A stretch of DNA of 64,000 nucleotides from CAYUET01 sp964443875 (GTDB lineage Bacteria > Auribacterota > JAFGBW01), in assembly GCA_964443875.1 (NCBI GenBank), contig CAYUET010000006.1:1-64000 (forward strand). The letters are read 5' to 3'. The position numbers were made by a program, and so were the translations under genes. The notes below the pieces were generated by a model. The model was given only the letters and a program-made list of their open reading frames with translations, made no database searches and was not told where the DNA came from. Positions 8,655 through 18,408 of the stretch are shown here, in pieces (within the stretch, counting starts at the first letter, position 1; the number at the start of each line of letters is the position of its first letter).

Positions 8655-10784
8655 ATGATGAGAAAAGTTTTGATCAGTATGTTTTTGACGGGAAGTATTT
8701 TATTTCCTTTTTTTAAGCCAGGTTTTGCTGAAAATACTGCAACGGTTCAGGAAGAGGGACTGGAAAGTCTCTTGTTTGAGAACATTCCCGTTGTCTCCAT
8801 TGCCGCTAAAAAGGAAGAATCCTTGATAAGCGCTTCAGGAACCGTTTATGTGATTACGGATAAAGATATAGAGCGTTACGGCTGGCGAGACCTGAAAGAA
8901 ATTCTGAATGCCATTCCCAATATGGATCTGATGTGGCAATACAACTGGCTGAATGGCGGGCAGAGAGGGTTTACCGGGAATTTTTCAGGCACTCTTCTCA
9001 TGATTGACGGCCGTGAGGTTCAGAACCTTCTGGCCAGTGAGGCTTTTATGACCAATGATTTTCCCTCCCACCGGATAAAAAGGGTTGAAATATTGCAGGG
9101 CCCTAATTCGACTTTGTATGGAGGAAATGCCACCCAGGGGGTAATCAACATCATCACTAAATTCGGGGATAAGGGGGACAGGGAATTAAGTGAAGGGGAG
9201 TTTATCTATGGTGAGGCAGATACAAAGCAGATGGCTGCTGTCTTCAAGAAAAAAACCGAAAACAGTGAATTGGGATTCAGCGCTTCCTGGTTTAAGAGCG
9301 AACAGGACTGGGAAGAAATCGCGGAATTTGTGGCTGATGACAGTCAATTTTCAAGAAATCCTGAAAAAGACCAGTACCGCTATAAAGAGACAGACAATTT
9401 CCGGATGCCGGAAGAGTGCTGGACTTTTGATTTATATAGCCGTTATAAAGGGGCTTATTGGGGAATGAATTATTTCAAGGAAGTCAATAATACCGGAATA
9501 GAATATGTGCATTATGACTCCCTGCATGATGAGGCAAGAAGAGGGTACTGGCAGCCTTATATCGGCTTTAAGCATTCCTTTTCAGAGAGTGTAAACGCCT
9601 TTATCGAATATCAGAGAGTTGAAGAAGATGAGAGCTGGCTTGTTGTGAATGAAGTCAACAGGGAACAATGGACTTCTTATGACGATATTCAGACCGAGAT
9701 CAGGGGCGAAAGTTTTGAAAAAACGGTGAGGGATAGAATTCTTCTCCAGGCGGACATTATCGCAGGCGAAAAAAATCATCTCATTGCCGGGTATGACTGG
9801 TGGAAGCTGACGATTGATGATTATCTTACAGAAAGTAATATTATCTATCCTGAGGATTCTGCAGAGAATATTCCCGCCGGATGGCCTTCAGATAAATCGA
9901 CAGTGGAAAAGCATTCGGTATTTCTTCAGGATACCTATGATGCGGCAGACTCTTTCAAGGTCACGATGGGTATACGCTATAATAAGCAGGATTATACCAA
10001 TGATTCATGGCTTCCCAGGATTTCAACGGTTTACATGCCGACTCCTGATTCCGCCCTTAAGCTGACATACGGTAAAGCCTTCAGGGCTCCCAATATTTTT
10101 GAATTCAACGGAACAGAAACGGAGAGTCTGGATTCTCAGGAAATGGAAATGTATGAATTGAACTATACACATAATGTCCAGCTCGGAGAGAATTTTCAGC
10201 TGTCCAATACTTCTGCCGTTTATCAGATGACAAATTCCAATCTTTATTCCAAGGTTTATGATGCGGAACTGGCTGCGCAGTCAACCAGCCATTTCGCAGG
10301 ATGGAGAACCGTGGTATCCGGAGAATACGAGGTGGTCGGATTCGAGGATCTTCTCAAACTGACTTATAAACGGCTCTCCGCTTTTTTAGGCTTCCGCTGG
10401 GTTCACCCCGATGAGATAATGGTAAATGGGGAGGATATCGCCAATGGCATTCCCATTACCAAAATTAAACTGGGCTGTTCCTATCAGTTTTTAAGCTATC
10501 TGGATGCAAGTCTTTTTATAGATCACTGGAGCAAGGTGGAAGCCGAAGTGAATCAGATCGACGGAACCGGCACGGAAGTCCTTACGATTGATCCGTGGAC
10601 CCAGGTTGACTTTAATATGAATATCGGGGAATTTGATCTGGAAAGCATGCAGGCAACGATTTCCCTATATGTTAAAAATATTTTTGATGAAGAAGTCTAT
10701 CATGCCAATGCCCGGGGAACCACCCCCATCCAGTACAGGCAGTATCCCCGGGATGCAAGGCTTAAACTGTCTTTGAAGTTTTAA
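8655..10784 (+). CDS. TonB-dependent outer membrane receptor
   Basis: The 709-residue protein begins with a signal peptide ending near PGFA (about residue 25). A plug domain follows: SGTVYVITDKDIERYGWRDL, LLMIDGREVQ, RVEILQGPNSTLYGGNATQG and VINIITKFG. The rest alternates aromatic and polar residues as in a 22-strand barrel, and the last residue is Phe in LKLSLKF, the usual barrel-insertion signal. The family imports siderophores, cobalamin, metals or glycans using TonB. No TonB/ExbB/ExbD gene or periplasmic binding protein is nearby, so the substrate is unknown. The start could be either of two adjacent ATGs (8655 or 8658), preceded by GAGAGGA. Confidence 0.92.
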   Translation: MMRKVLISMFLTGSILFPFFKPGFAENTATVQEEGLESLLFENIPVVSIAAKKEESLISASGTVYVITDKDIERYGWRDLKEILNAIPNMDLMWQYNWLNGGQRGFTGNFSGTLLMIDGREVQNLLASEAFMTNDFPSHRIKRVEILQGPNSTLYGGNATQGVINIITKFGDKGDRELSEGEFIYGEADTKQMAAVFKKKTENSELGFSASWFKSEQDWEEIAEFVADDSQFSRNPEKDQYRYKETDNFRMPEECWTFDLYSRYKGAYWGMNYFKEVNNTGIEYVHYDSLHDEARRGYWQPYIGFKHSFSESVNAFIEYQRVEEDESWLVVNEVNREQWTSYDDIQTEIRGESFEKTVRDRILLQADIIAGEKNHLIAGYDWWKLTIDDYLTESNIIYPEDSAENIPAGWPSDKSTVEKHSVFLQDTYDAADSFKVTMGIRYNKQDYTNDSWLPRISTVYMPTPDSALKLTYGKAFRAPNIFEFNGTETESLDSQEMEMYELNYTHNVQLGENFQLSNTSAVYQMTNSNLYSKVYDAELAAQSTSHFAGWRTVVSGEYEVVGFEDLLKLTYKRLSAFLGFRWVHPDEIMVNGEDIANGIPITKIKLGCSYQFLSYLDASLFIDHWSKVEAEVNQIDGTGTEVLTIDPWTQVDFNMNIGEFDLESMQATISLYVKNIFDEEVYHANARGTTPIQYRQYPRDARLKLSLKF

Positions 10785-10822
10785 TCCCTATGGATTTAAT
10801 TCCACGCAGTTTACTGAGGCTT

Positions 10823-10876
10823 GTCATTTCGAGCGGCAGCGGGAAATCCGGCTCCCTCACGTTTGTTCGGAATGAC
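10823..10876. repeat. REP-like palindromic element
   Basis: GTCATTTCGA (10823-10832) and TCGGAATGAC (10867-10876) are inverted repeats matching at 9 of 10 positions, with a GC-rich centre. The element resembles the common GTCATTCCGAGCG intergenic repeats of many genomes. It sits in the 292-base gap between the TonB receptor and ffh. No gene is supported in the rest of that gap. Confidence 0.5.
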
Positions 10877-11076
10877 TCTGGATAATTCACAGCTTGCTGC
10901 GGATTGTTCATTGGAAATGCCTGGAGTCCGGATTCCGGGGGGTTCCCCTTGATTTTTACAGACGGGAGTCCTGAACGCCTCGCAGGGTAAAGAATTTCCC
11001 TTTGCACTCCTTGTTGTTTTGTTGTACCTTCTGCGCAATTGTTTAAATGATTTAAGATATAATAAAGGATCATTGT

Positions 11077-12399
11077 ATGTTCGATTCGATCTCGGAAAAA
11101 TTTCAAAACGTCTGGCGGACAATTCGGGGACAACACAGAATTTCCGAGGATAATATTCATGAAACATTGAGGGAAATCCGAAAGGCTTTACTGGAAGCGG
11201 ATGTGAGCTATACCGTAGTCAAGACCTTCATGGATGATGTGAAACAGAAGGCCTTGGGAACGGAAGTGGTGCAGTCTGTCAGCGCCGGTCAGATGATTAC
11301 GAAGATTATCTATGATGAAATGCTCATGCTTCTTTCCAAGGGTGCAAATGAGCTGAGCATCAAGGGAGATTTTCAAAAGGTGTTAATGGTGGGCCTTCAG
11401 GGCTGCGGAAAAACAACGACCTGTGCCAAGCTTGCCTTATGGTACAAATCCAAGGGTTTAAAAACACTCCTTGTCGGTGCGGATACGCAAAGGCCTGCCG
11501 CCCGTGAACAGCTGAGGGTTCTTTCCCAGCAGGTCGGAGCGGACTATTTTACCCTGGATACAGAAAAAGACCCCAGGCAGGTTGTCAGTGAAGCCATAAA
11601 ACACGCCCGTCAGTCGGGTTTTTATCAGAGAATGATTGTGGACACGGCCGGCCGTTTACATGTCGATGAAGAGCTTATGACCCAGCTTGTGGATGTCTCT
11701 TCGGTTCTTTCTCCTGAAGAAATTCTTTATACCGGGGATGCCATGACCGGGCAGGATGCCGTTAAAACAGTCAAGGCTTTTTCTGAAAAATTACCCTTAA
11801 CGGGTGTGGTTCTGACAAAGATGGACGGAGATGCCCGCGGGGGAGCTGTGATGTCTATGGCTTCCATTACGGGAAAGGGAATTAAATTTGTCGGAGTGGG
11901 GGAGAAAATTGATCAGTTTGAACCTTTCTACCCGGACAGAGCGGCTTCCCGGATTTTAGGCATGGGGGATATTGTTTCTCTTGTGGAGAAAGCCCAGCAG
12001 GCTGTGGATGAAAAGGAAGCTCAGAAACTTGAACAGAAAATAAAAAAGAATGAATTTGATCTCCAGGATTTTTTAAGCAGCATCCGTCAGATTAAAAAGA
12101 TGGGGCCTTTGCAGAGCCTGATGAAAATGATTCCCGGAATGCCGAAAATCAATCCCGGCGATATTGATGAAAGAGGAATTCTGTATATTGAAGCCATCAT
12201 CAGCTCCATGACACCGAAAGAAAGATCAAAGCCGGCCATTTTAAACGGAAGCAGAAAAAAAAGAATAGCCCGCGGATCAGGAAGAACCGTGGAAGAGGTC
12301 AACAGGCTTTTAAAGCAGTTCAGGGATATGAAAGAAATGATGAAGCGGATGCAGGGGCTTATGGGAAAAGGAATGATGAAGCGCATGCAGAAAGCCTGA
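11077..12399 (+). CDS. ffh: Signal recognition particle protein Ffh
   Basis: This is the SRP GTPase that binds signal sequences on translating ribosomes and delivers them to FtsY at the membrane. The N domain is residues 1-95. The G domain shows GLQGCGKTTTCAKLA (about 105), DTQRPAAREQL, DTAGRLHVDEEL and TKMDGDARGGA. The methionine-rich M domain ends with GSGRTVEEVNRLLKQF and a run of KRM/MKEMM repeats. Length (440) is normal. The gene stands alone rather than next to rpsP, which lies 9 kb away. A TATAAT at 11058-11063 lies too close to the start codon to assign as its promoter. Confidence 0.97.
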   Translation: MFDSISEKFQNVWRTIRGQHRISEDNIHETLREIRKALLEADVSYTVVKTFMDDVKQKALGTEVVQSVSAGQMITKIIYDEMLMLLSKGANELSIKGDFQKVLMVGLQGCGKTTTCAKLALWYKSKGLKTLLVGADTQRPAAREQLRVLSQQVGADYFTLDTEKDPRQVVSEAIKHARQSGFYQRMIVDTAGRLHVDEELMTQLVDVSSVLSPEEILYTGDAMTGQDAVKTVKAFSEKLPLTGVVLTKMDGDARGGAVMSMASITGKGIKFVGVGEKIDQFEPFYPDRAASRILGMGDIVSLVEKAQQAVDEKEAQKLEQKIKKNEFDLQDFLSSIRQIKKMGPLQSLMKMIPGMPKINPGDIDERGILYIEAIISSMTPKERSKPAILNGSRKKRIARGSGRTVEEVNRLLKQFRDMKEMMKRMQGLMGKGMMKRMQKA

Positions 12400-12411
12400 C
12401 CTCCCCGCCAG

Positions 12412-12445
12412 CCCGAATAGTTGTCGCTTATGCTCAAAATTCGGG
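12412..12445. repeat. 34-nt interspersed palindromic repeat, copy A
   Basis: The element runs from CCCGAAT to ATTCGGG (7-bp inverted termini). It matches 29 of 34 bases with a second copy at 18601-18634, with no gaps. It sits 13 bases after the ffh stop codon. Confidence 0.6.
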
Positions 12446-12597
12446 ATACATGAATTTTGATACAATAAATTTTTTACATTCATTGGATTTAACTCTCATG
12501 GATTGAGAGGATTGAATATTTTTTAGATGATCGATTTTACTGTCTGAAAAATGACTGGAAGGAATAAATTGTCAATCTTTATTCGCTATACCTTTGA

Positions 12598-12626
12598 TTG
12601 ACAGAATAGAGATATCTTCATATAAT
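12598..12626 (+). promoter_or_regulatory. Consensus sigma70 promoter of the response regulator gene
   Basis: TTGACA (12598-12603), a spacer of exactly 17 bases, and TATAAT (12621-12626) match the sigma70 consensus at every position. The start codon lies 39 bases downstream. The promoter may also serve secA and lnt, which follow on the same strand. Confidence 0.8.
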
Positions 12627-12664
12627 TCTTCTTTAAATTTTAAAAAAGGCAGAAAGGTCGCACT

Positions 12665-13060
12665 ATGGACAAACCCAAAATACTGATAATCGATGACGAA
12701 CCAGAAATACTTATTTTGGTTAAATCCAGGATCACCGCAAACGGTTATCGTGCCGTTACAGCAGGATCCGGCAAAGCAGGGCTTGAGACAGCCGAGAAAG
12801 ACAAACCCGATATCATCCTGCTTGATCTTTTAATGCCTGAAATGGACGGCTATGAAGTGATGAAAAGACTGAAAGCCAATCCTGTCACAAAACCTATTCC
12901 TGTCATTTTATTTACCGCAGCCCCACCTGAGGAAGTCATAAAAAAAGGCGGCCATGTCATGGAAGCGGTGGATTTTGTCATTAAACCTTTCGATGAGAAA
13001 GCCCTGATTTTTCTGATTAACCGTATTGCGGATATGATTAACAAAGATAAAATGGATTAA
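12665..13060 (+). CDS. Single-domain response regulator (receiver only)
   Basis: The 131-residue protein is one CheY-like receiver domain. The acidic pair is D10-D11, the phosphoacceptor is D54 in ILLDLLMPEMDG, the conserved Thr/Ser position is in VILFTAAP, and the Lys is in FVIKPFDEKA. There is no output domain, so it probably acts by protein contact or phosphotransfer. No sensor kinase is adjacent; cheA is about 48 kb away. A perfect sigma70 promoter precedes it and secA follows after 53 bases, so co-transcription with secA and lnt is possible. Its pathway is unknown. Confidence 0.92.
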   Translation: MDKPKILIIDDEPEILILVKSRITANGYRAVTAGSGKAGLETAEKDKPDIILLDLLMPEMDGYEVMKRLKANPVTKPIPVILFTAAPPEEVIKKGGHVMEAVDFVIKPFDEKALIFLINRIADMINKDKMD

Positions 13061-13113
13061 GCTGTTTTTCTTTGTAAACGGCAATACACCCTCTTATTGA
13101 TAAAGGATTTCAA

Positions 13114-16050
13114 ATGCTTTTACAGTGGATTAAAAAACGATTGATCGGCTCACGCAACAACCGTGAAATAAAAAAAATCAAACCTTATATTGAGCTTATC
13201 AACGCAAAAGAAATCGAATACCAGAGCCTGACTGAAGATGAATTTAAAGCCAAAACCCAGGAATTCAAGGATCGTTTGAAATCCGGGGAAACACTGGACG
13301 ACCTTTTGGTTGAAGCCTTTGCAGCTGTCAAGAATGCCTGCCGCCGTTTATGCGGGCAAAAATGGAATGTCTGCGGATACGAGCTGGAATGGAAAATCAT
13401 TCCTTACGACGTGCAGCTGATCGGCGGGATTGCCCTTCATCAGGGTAAAATAGCGGAAATGGCCACAGGTGAAGGAAAAACACTGGTTGCGACATTTCCT
13501 CTGTATCTCAATGCCCTTTCAGGAGAAAATGTTCAGCTGGTGACCGTGAATGAATACCTCGCCCAGAGAGATTCCGAATGGATGGGAAAAATTTATGAAT
13601 ATCTGGGTTTATCCGTAGGCTATATCACCAATGCGATGTCTTTTCAGGAGAAAAAACTTCAGTATAACAAGGATGTTCTTTTTGGAACCGCTTCGGAATT
13701 CGGATTTGATTATTTAAGAGACAACGGCATGGCCATGAGTCCTGAGCAGCAGGTACAACGTTCCCATTTTTATTGTATTATCGATGAAGTGGATTCCATT
13801 CTGATCGACGAAGCGAGAACCCCTCTCATTATTTCAGGGCAGGTGGATGTTTCAACACAGAAATATGATAAATTAAAGCCCCGTGTTGCGGAGCTGGTCA
13901 GGCAGCAGGTTGAGCTTTGTTCCAATTATCTTTCTGAAGCGGAGAAGCTTTTGAAAGAGGACATTAAATGTGATAAGGGGGCTGAACTGCTTTATAAGGT
14001 GGGTATCGGCACTCCTAAAAACAGGCGTTATCTGAAGCTCATGGAGGAGGCAAAATATAAAAGGGTCTTTGAAAGAGCGGACGGTATTCTCAATACGGAT
14101 TTCAGAAAAGAAGCCCTGCAGGTTGTAAAGGAAGATCTCTATTTTTTCATTGATGAGAAGAACCATCAGGTGACTCTGACGGAAAAAGGGAGAGACCTTA
14201 TTTCCTACAAGGAGGACCCCAATGAATTTGTTGTTGCGGATCTGGTTACTTTTTATCAGGAACTGGAAGATCGTACGGACCTCACTGACGATGAAAAAGC
14301 CCGGACAAGAGAGGATTTTCAGAGGGTTTATGAAGATAAAATGGAGAAAATTCATAATATCGGACAGCTTTTAAAAGCTTATTCCCTGTTTGAACAGGAT
14401 GTGGAGTATGTGGTTCAGGACAATAAGGTCATTATTGTGGATGAGTTTACGGGCCGCCTGCAGCCCGGACGACGTTTTTCAGACGGTCTCCATCAGGCTT
14501 TGGAAGCCAAGGAAAACGTAAAGATTGAAAAGGAAACACAGACTTTAGCCACCATTACGATACAGAATTATTTCCGTCTCTATAAAAAGCTTTCCGGCAT
14601 GACCGGTACGGCAGAGACCGAAGCTGATGAGTTTTATCAGATCTATAAGATGGAAGTCCTGGTTATCCCGACCAACAGGCCCTGCGTGCGAAATGATATG
14701 AATGACATCATCTATAAGACCAAACGCGAAAAATACAATGCGATCATCAATGACATTGAAGTAAAGCATAAAGAAGGCCGCCCTGTTCTTGTGGGAACCG
14801 TTAATGTGGAGGTTTCTGAAGTCTTGTCCCGTCTTCTGAAAAGAAGGGGGATCGCCCATAATGTTCTGAATGCAAAGCAGCATCAGAAGGAAGCGGAAGT
14901 TGTCGCGGAGGCAGGGTTTCCCGGAAAGGTGACAATTGCCACCAATATGGCCGGAAGGGGAACCGATATCAAGCTCGGAGCAGGAATCAATGATAACGGA
15001 GGCCTTCATATTATCGGCTCGGAAAGACATGAATCCCGCCGTATCGACCGGCAGCTTCGCGGCCGTGCCGGAAGACAGGGAGACAAGGGATCTTCTGTGT
15101 TTTTCATTTCCCTGGAAGATGATCTGATGAGACTTTTCGGATCAGACCGTATCATTAGTGTCATGGAAAAGCTGGGAATGGAAGAGGGCCAGGAACTTGA
15201 AAGTCCGATTTTGAATCGTGCGATTGAGCGTGCTCAGAAAAAGGTGGAAGAGAGGAATTTTTCCATCCGCAAACACACCCTTGAATTTGATGATGTCATG
15301 AACAAGCAGAGACTGATTATTTATGATAACCGTCACATGTTTCTCCATATTGCTTCTCTGAAGGACTATATCCTTGAACGTATCGATAACGTGATTGATC
15401 TTCATTTTACCGCCCTTGCAGAATCCAGAGTGGCTGATCATGAAAATGAAACAGCGTGGTTCAGAGGGCTCTGGCCCATGACCCCTTTAATTGATCCGGA
15501 AAAGATCAGGAATGTCGGTCATCCGAAAGAGCTTGCCTCCCTGTTCAAAGAGATTATGCATAAACTTTATGAACAGAAGGAGAAATTTGAAGGGGAGTTG
15601 AATCTTCGCCGCATGGAACGCTATGTCTGTCTGGAGGTGATGGACAGACTCTGGAAAGAGCATTTAAGGGTCATGGATGATGTCCGGGAAAGCTCCTACC
15701 TGATGGCTTACGGCCAGAGAGATCCTCTTCAGGAATACAAGCGTTCCGCTTTTGCCGCCTTTGAGGATTTGATGGAGGATATTGATAAAGAAGTTGCGAC
15801 CGAAATTTTCAGGCTTACCTCGGTCATGCCTCATGAGATCAGTCAGACAGAACCGGGAAGAGATGTGAATTTTCTTCATGAAATTCTTGAAACATACAGC
15901 TCCAAATCCCCTTCTGAGATTTTAACCAATCAGGCGGAAGATTCAGGCAGGGTGAAAACCCCCTTTGTAAAGACTGAAAAGGAAATCGGACGAAATGATC
16001 CCTGTCCGTGCGGGAGCGGTAAAAAATATAAAAAATGCTGCGGAAAATAA
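13114..16050 (+). CDS. secA: Preprotein translocase ATPase SecA
   Basis: SecA drives unfolded preproteins through SecYEG at the inner membrane. The sequence shows Walker A in MATGEGKTLVA (about residues 114-122), the DEAD-like Walker B IIDEVDSILIDEARTPLI, the motif TNMAGRGTDIKLG, and LRGRAGRQGD. The C-terminus is the zinc-binding SEC-C tail, RNDPCPCGSGKKYKKCCGK, which contacts SecB and ribosomes in other species. The length of 978 is slightly above the E. coli protein because of insertions in the DEAD region around residues 255-390. It overlaps lnt by 16 bases. Confidence 0.98.
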   Translation: MLLQWIKKRLIGSRNNREIKKIKPYIELINAKEIEYQSLTEDEFKAKTQEFKDRLKSGETLDDLLVEAFAAVKNACRRLCGQKWNVCGYELEWKIIPYDVQLIGGIALHQGKIAEMATGEGKTLVATFPLYLNALSGENVQLVTVNEYLAQRDSEWMGKIYEYLGLSVGYITNAMSFQEKKLQYNKDVLFGTASEFGFDYLRDNGMAMSPEQQVQRSHFYCIIDEVDSILIDEARTPLIISGQVDVSTQKYDKLKPRVAELVRQQVELCSNYLSEAEKLLKEDIKCDKGAELLYKVGIGTPKNRRYLKLMEEAKYKRVFERADGILNTDFRKEALQVVKEDLYFFIDEKNHQVTLTEKGRDLISYKEDPNEFVVADLVTFYQELEDRTDLTDDEKARTREDFQRVYEDKMEKIHNIGQLLKAYSLFEQDVEYVVQDNKVIIVDEFTGRLQPGRRFSDGLHQALEAKENVKIEKETQTLATITIQNYFRLYKKLSGMTGTAETEADEFYQIYKMEVLVIPTNRPCVRNDMNDIIYKTKREKYNAIINDIEVKHKEGRPVLVGTVNVEVSEVLSRLLKRRGIAHNVLNAKQHQKEAEVVAEAGFPGKVTIATNMAGRGTDIKLGAGINDNGGLHIIGSERHESRRIDRQLRGRAGRQGDKGSSVFFISLEDDLMRLFGSDRIISVMEKLGMEEGQELESPILNRAIERAQKKVEERNFSIRKHTLEFDDVMNKQRLIIYDNRHMFLHIASLKDYILERIDNVIDLHFTALAESRVADHENETAWFRGLWPMTPLIDPEKIRNVGHPKELASLFKEIMHKLYEQKEKFEGELNLRRMERYVCLEVMDRLWKEHLRVMDDVRESSYLMAYGQRDPLQEYKRSAFAAFEDLMEDIDKEVATEIFRLTSVMPHEISQTEPGRDVNFLHEILETYSSKSPSEILTNQAEDSGRVKTPFVKTEKEIGRNDPCPCGSGKKYKKCCGK

Positions 16051-17528
16051 GACTTAAGCCGGCCGGCCTTTTTTTATTATCAATCTTTTTAACCGCTTTA
16101 AGTTGTCTTTATCCGGGATGTGAAGTACTGATTTTTATTTCATTCTTCCCTCTTTTTTTATCCTTTAATGAGTGTCTGTTACGGCCAAGGCTTCTTACAG
16201 GAATTTCAGCCGGATTCGGCCTGTCTGTTTTTCTGCTTTACTGGTTGTCGGAAGTCACCTTAGGCGGAGCTTTTCTTTTTTGTCTCTGGAATGCCCTTGA
16301 CTTGGCGGTGATTGCTCTTCTATGGGGAAGATTTCATTCCTCTTTAAGCCATGCCCTGATCTTTTCGTTTTGCGAATGGATGAGGGAAGTTTTATTACCC
16401 GGAAGTTCTTTTGGGTTTTTGGGGCTGATTCTGGCAGACTATCCCCTGCTGATCCAGATTGCGGCAATTGGAGGTCTGCCCTTTATGGGGTTCTGGATCA
16501 TAGGAGTGAATTATTCAGTTTTTAAATGCTGGATATCGGAAAAAGGAAATAGACGGATTATTTCCGGTCTGGGATTAGCGTTTTGGATTGCAGTTCCCTT
16601 ATTCTATGGGGGAATAAGACTTCAGGAAAAAGCGCCTCACGGCGAGGTACGTACTTTGCGGATTGGGATGATTCAACCGAATATCCGACCGGCAGATAAA
16701 TGGAATGTATCTTGTGAAAAGGAAATATTTTCAGTTCTTGAAAGGCTTTCCATGGAACTGAAAGTTTCTTATCCGGATGTTCTGCTTTGGCCTGAGACCG
16801 CAATTCCGGTCTCCTGGGAATTCAATAGTGAAGCCGGAAAACTGATAAAAAGAGTTAAGAAAAATTTACAATGTCCGATTCTTTTCGGGAGCATCGACTG
16901 CCGGACGGATAATTATTACAATGCCGTTTTCCATGCAGATCAGACGCAGTCTATTCCTTTGATTTATCACAAAATAAATCTGGTTCCCTTCGGGGAATAC
17001 ATTCCCCTGGCTGATGTTTTTCCGTTTTTAAAAAATGTAATCCCCTTACCCTATCCTTTTGCAAAAGGGGAAAGAAACGTATCCTTTAGAGTAAACGGAA
17101 TAAAAATTCTTCCCCTGATCTGTTTTGAAGATACCCTGAGTCGTTTTGTTCAAAAGGCGGTTTTCCAGGAAAAACCTGACCTGATTGCTGTGTTTACGAA
17201 TGACGGCTGGTTTAAAGGGCTGGGGGGCCCCCTGAATCACGACCGTCTGGCCCGTTTCAGAGCCGTTGAAAACGCCATCCCCGTAGTCCGCTGTACCAAT
17301 ACAGGAGTAAGTTCAATCCTGGATTCCAGGGGAAGGGTTCTGGAGAAGATTTCAGTGAAAGGGAAAATGGAAGGAATTGAAGGCGCGATGGTAAAAAATC
17401 TTTTGATTTTGCCCCCTGTAAAAACTTTTTTTTCAAGAGCAGGCGGTTTATGGTTGGCGCTTTGCTTCTTTTGTTCTATATGTCTTGAAATTATTTTCCG
17501 AAAGAGAAAAAAGGAAGGCAGGATTTGA
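16035..17528 (+). CDS. lnt: Apolipoprotein N-acyltransferase
   Basis: Lnt adds the third acyl chain to lipoproteins on the periplasmic face of the inner membrane. The N-terminal half (about residues 1-200) is a bundle of hydrophobic helices. The C-terminal half is a nitrilase-like domain with the catalytic Glu in LLWPETAIPVSWE, the Lys in KINLVPFGEYIPL and the Cys in PLICFEDTLSR, followed by FTNDGWFKG. A final helix ends the protein. The length of 497 is normal. The gene starts inside the end of secA, so the two are translationally linked. It confirms that the organism has an outer membrane and lipoproteins. Confidence 0.95.
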   Translation: MLRKIRLKPAGLFLLSIFLTALSCLYPGCEVLIFISFFPLFLSFNECLLRPRLLTGISAGFGLSVFLLYWLSEVTLGGAFLFCLWNALDLAVIALLWGRFHSSLSHALIFSFCEWMREVLLPGSSFGFLGLILADYPLLIQIAAIGGLPFMGFWIIGVNYSVFKCWISEKGNRRIISGLGLAFWIAVPLFYGGIRLQEKAPHGEVRTLRIGMIQPNIRPADKWNVSCEKEIFSVLERLSMELKVSYPDVLLWPETAIPVSWEFNSEAGKLIKRVKKNLQCPILFGSIDCRTDNYYNAVFHADQTQSIPLIYHKINLVPFGEYIPLADVFPFLKNVIPLPYPFAKGERNVSFRVNGIKILPLICFEDTLSRFVQKAVFQEKPDLIAVFTNDGWFKGLGGPLNHDRLARFRAVENAIPVVRCTNTGVSSILDSRGRVLEKISVKGKMEGIEGAMVKNLLILPPVKTFFSRAGGLWLALCFFCSICLEIIFRKRKKEGRI

Positions 17529-17529
17529 A

Positions 17530-18408
17530 ATGTCTGAAAACCTCAAAAAGAATCCCCTGATTGCCTATACCCGGGAAAAAAAATATGAGCTAATTTTTCT
17601 GGTTTTTCCTTTTATTTTTCTGGCCTGGCAGTTTTTATGGGGGCAGTCTTTTTTTAAAGCTTCTCCTTTGTTTGAAATGGCTGTGATTATCTATGCGGTC
17701 CTTTGGTCATTTCTATTGGAAAAAGACAGGCTAACCCTTAAGGATTCAGGTTCCTACTCTCTTCTCGCGGTCAATAACCTGAAAGAGATTCTTCCTTATG
17801 ACGGGTGGAGAGTTGTGCTGACCCTTTCCTTTGTTCCGGGTATTTTGTATTTATTGTTTTTCCGAATCCGGGATTTGTGGTGGGGCGGAGAGACGGGACT
17901 TACCGGCGGTTATGATCCGGTTTGCATATTTGTTATTGTTTCAGCGGTTTTCATCCTTTTTTTTCAGGCCTTGTTTTATAAAAATTATGTCTGGACCGGA
18001 GATTCAGGAATTCAGCAGGGGCTTGTATTCTGGATTCCGTGGAAAGCCATAGAACGGGTAGAAACAGACGGGAAGGGTTTTTTAGTATATAAAAAAGGAC
18101 GGGTAAACATCTCCCAGATGGCATTTTTGATTCCTGATCAGAGAACTGTTTTTGAGTTTACAAGTCTTCTGAAATCCAAGGGGATTGAAATTCGAAAAAC
18201 CCAAAATAAACAGATTGTCCCTAAAATTATTTCCGCCGCCTTTTTATTGCTGCTCACCGTCATAGCGGTTTATCTGGACAAATATCGGGCAGGCCTCTGG
18301 TACTGGAAGGCCGTAATTCTTATGACCTCTGCGCTTGGCGTAAAATATTTTGAGGAGCGTTATACAGGCATTACCCGTCTTTCCAGAAACCGGATCAGGC
18401 CTCAGTAA
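17530..18408 (+). CDS. Membrane protein with PH-like segment, function unknown
   Basis: I do not recognise a specific family. The 292-residue protein has about six hydrophobic helices (two near the N-terminus, two in the middle, two near the C-terminus). Between helix 4 and the last pair there is a soluble stretch of about 75 residues. Its pattern, WTGDSGIQQG, then IPWKAIERVET and RTVFEFTSLLKSKGIEI, resembles the membrane-bound PH-like domains of bacterial YcxB/bPH proteins. I chose ATG at 17530, right after the lnt stop and preceded by GGAAGG. It is probably co-transcribed with secA-lnt. A role in envelope biogenesis is a guess from position. Confidence 0.75.
   Translation: MSENLKKNPLIAYTREKKYELIFLVFPFIFLAWQFLWGQSFFKASPLFEMAVIIYAVLWSFLLEKDRLTLKDSGSYSLLAVNNLKEILPYDGWRVVLTLSFVPGILYLLFFRIRDLWWGGETGLTGGYDPVCIFVIVSAVFILFFQALFYKNYVWTGDSGIQQGLVFWIPWKAIERVETDGKGFLVYKKGRVNISQMAFLIPDQRTVFEFTSLLKSKGIEIRKTQNKQIVPKIISAAFLLLLTVIAVYLDKYRAGLWYWKAVILMTSALGVKYFEERYTGITRLSRNRIRPQ

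Noticed and set aside
11058..11063. TATAAT as the -10 box of ffh
   Set aside because: It lies only 13 bases before the start codon, so the transcript would lack most of the AAAGG ribosome-binding site, and no -35 box is at the right distance.
10811..11160. Two overlapping minus-strand frames of 118 and 132 codons between the TonB receptor gene and ffh
   Set aside because: They overlap the start of ffh and a REP-like repeat, show no domain or ribosome-binding site, and read as noise.
12493..12509. CTCTCA-TGGAT-TGAGAG hairpin as a terminator of ffh
   Set aside because: The stem is only 6 bp and is not followed by a T-run.
13873..14355. A 160-codon minus-strand frame within secA
   Set aside because: It lies wholly opposite a highly conserved gene, has no domain and no ribosome-binding site.
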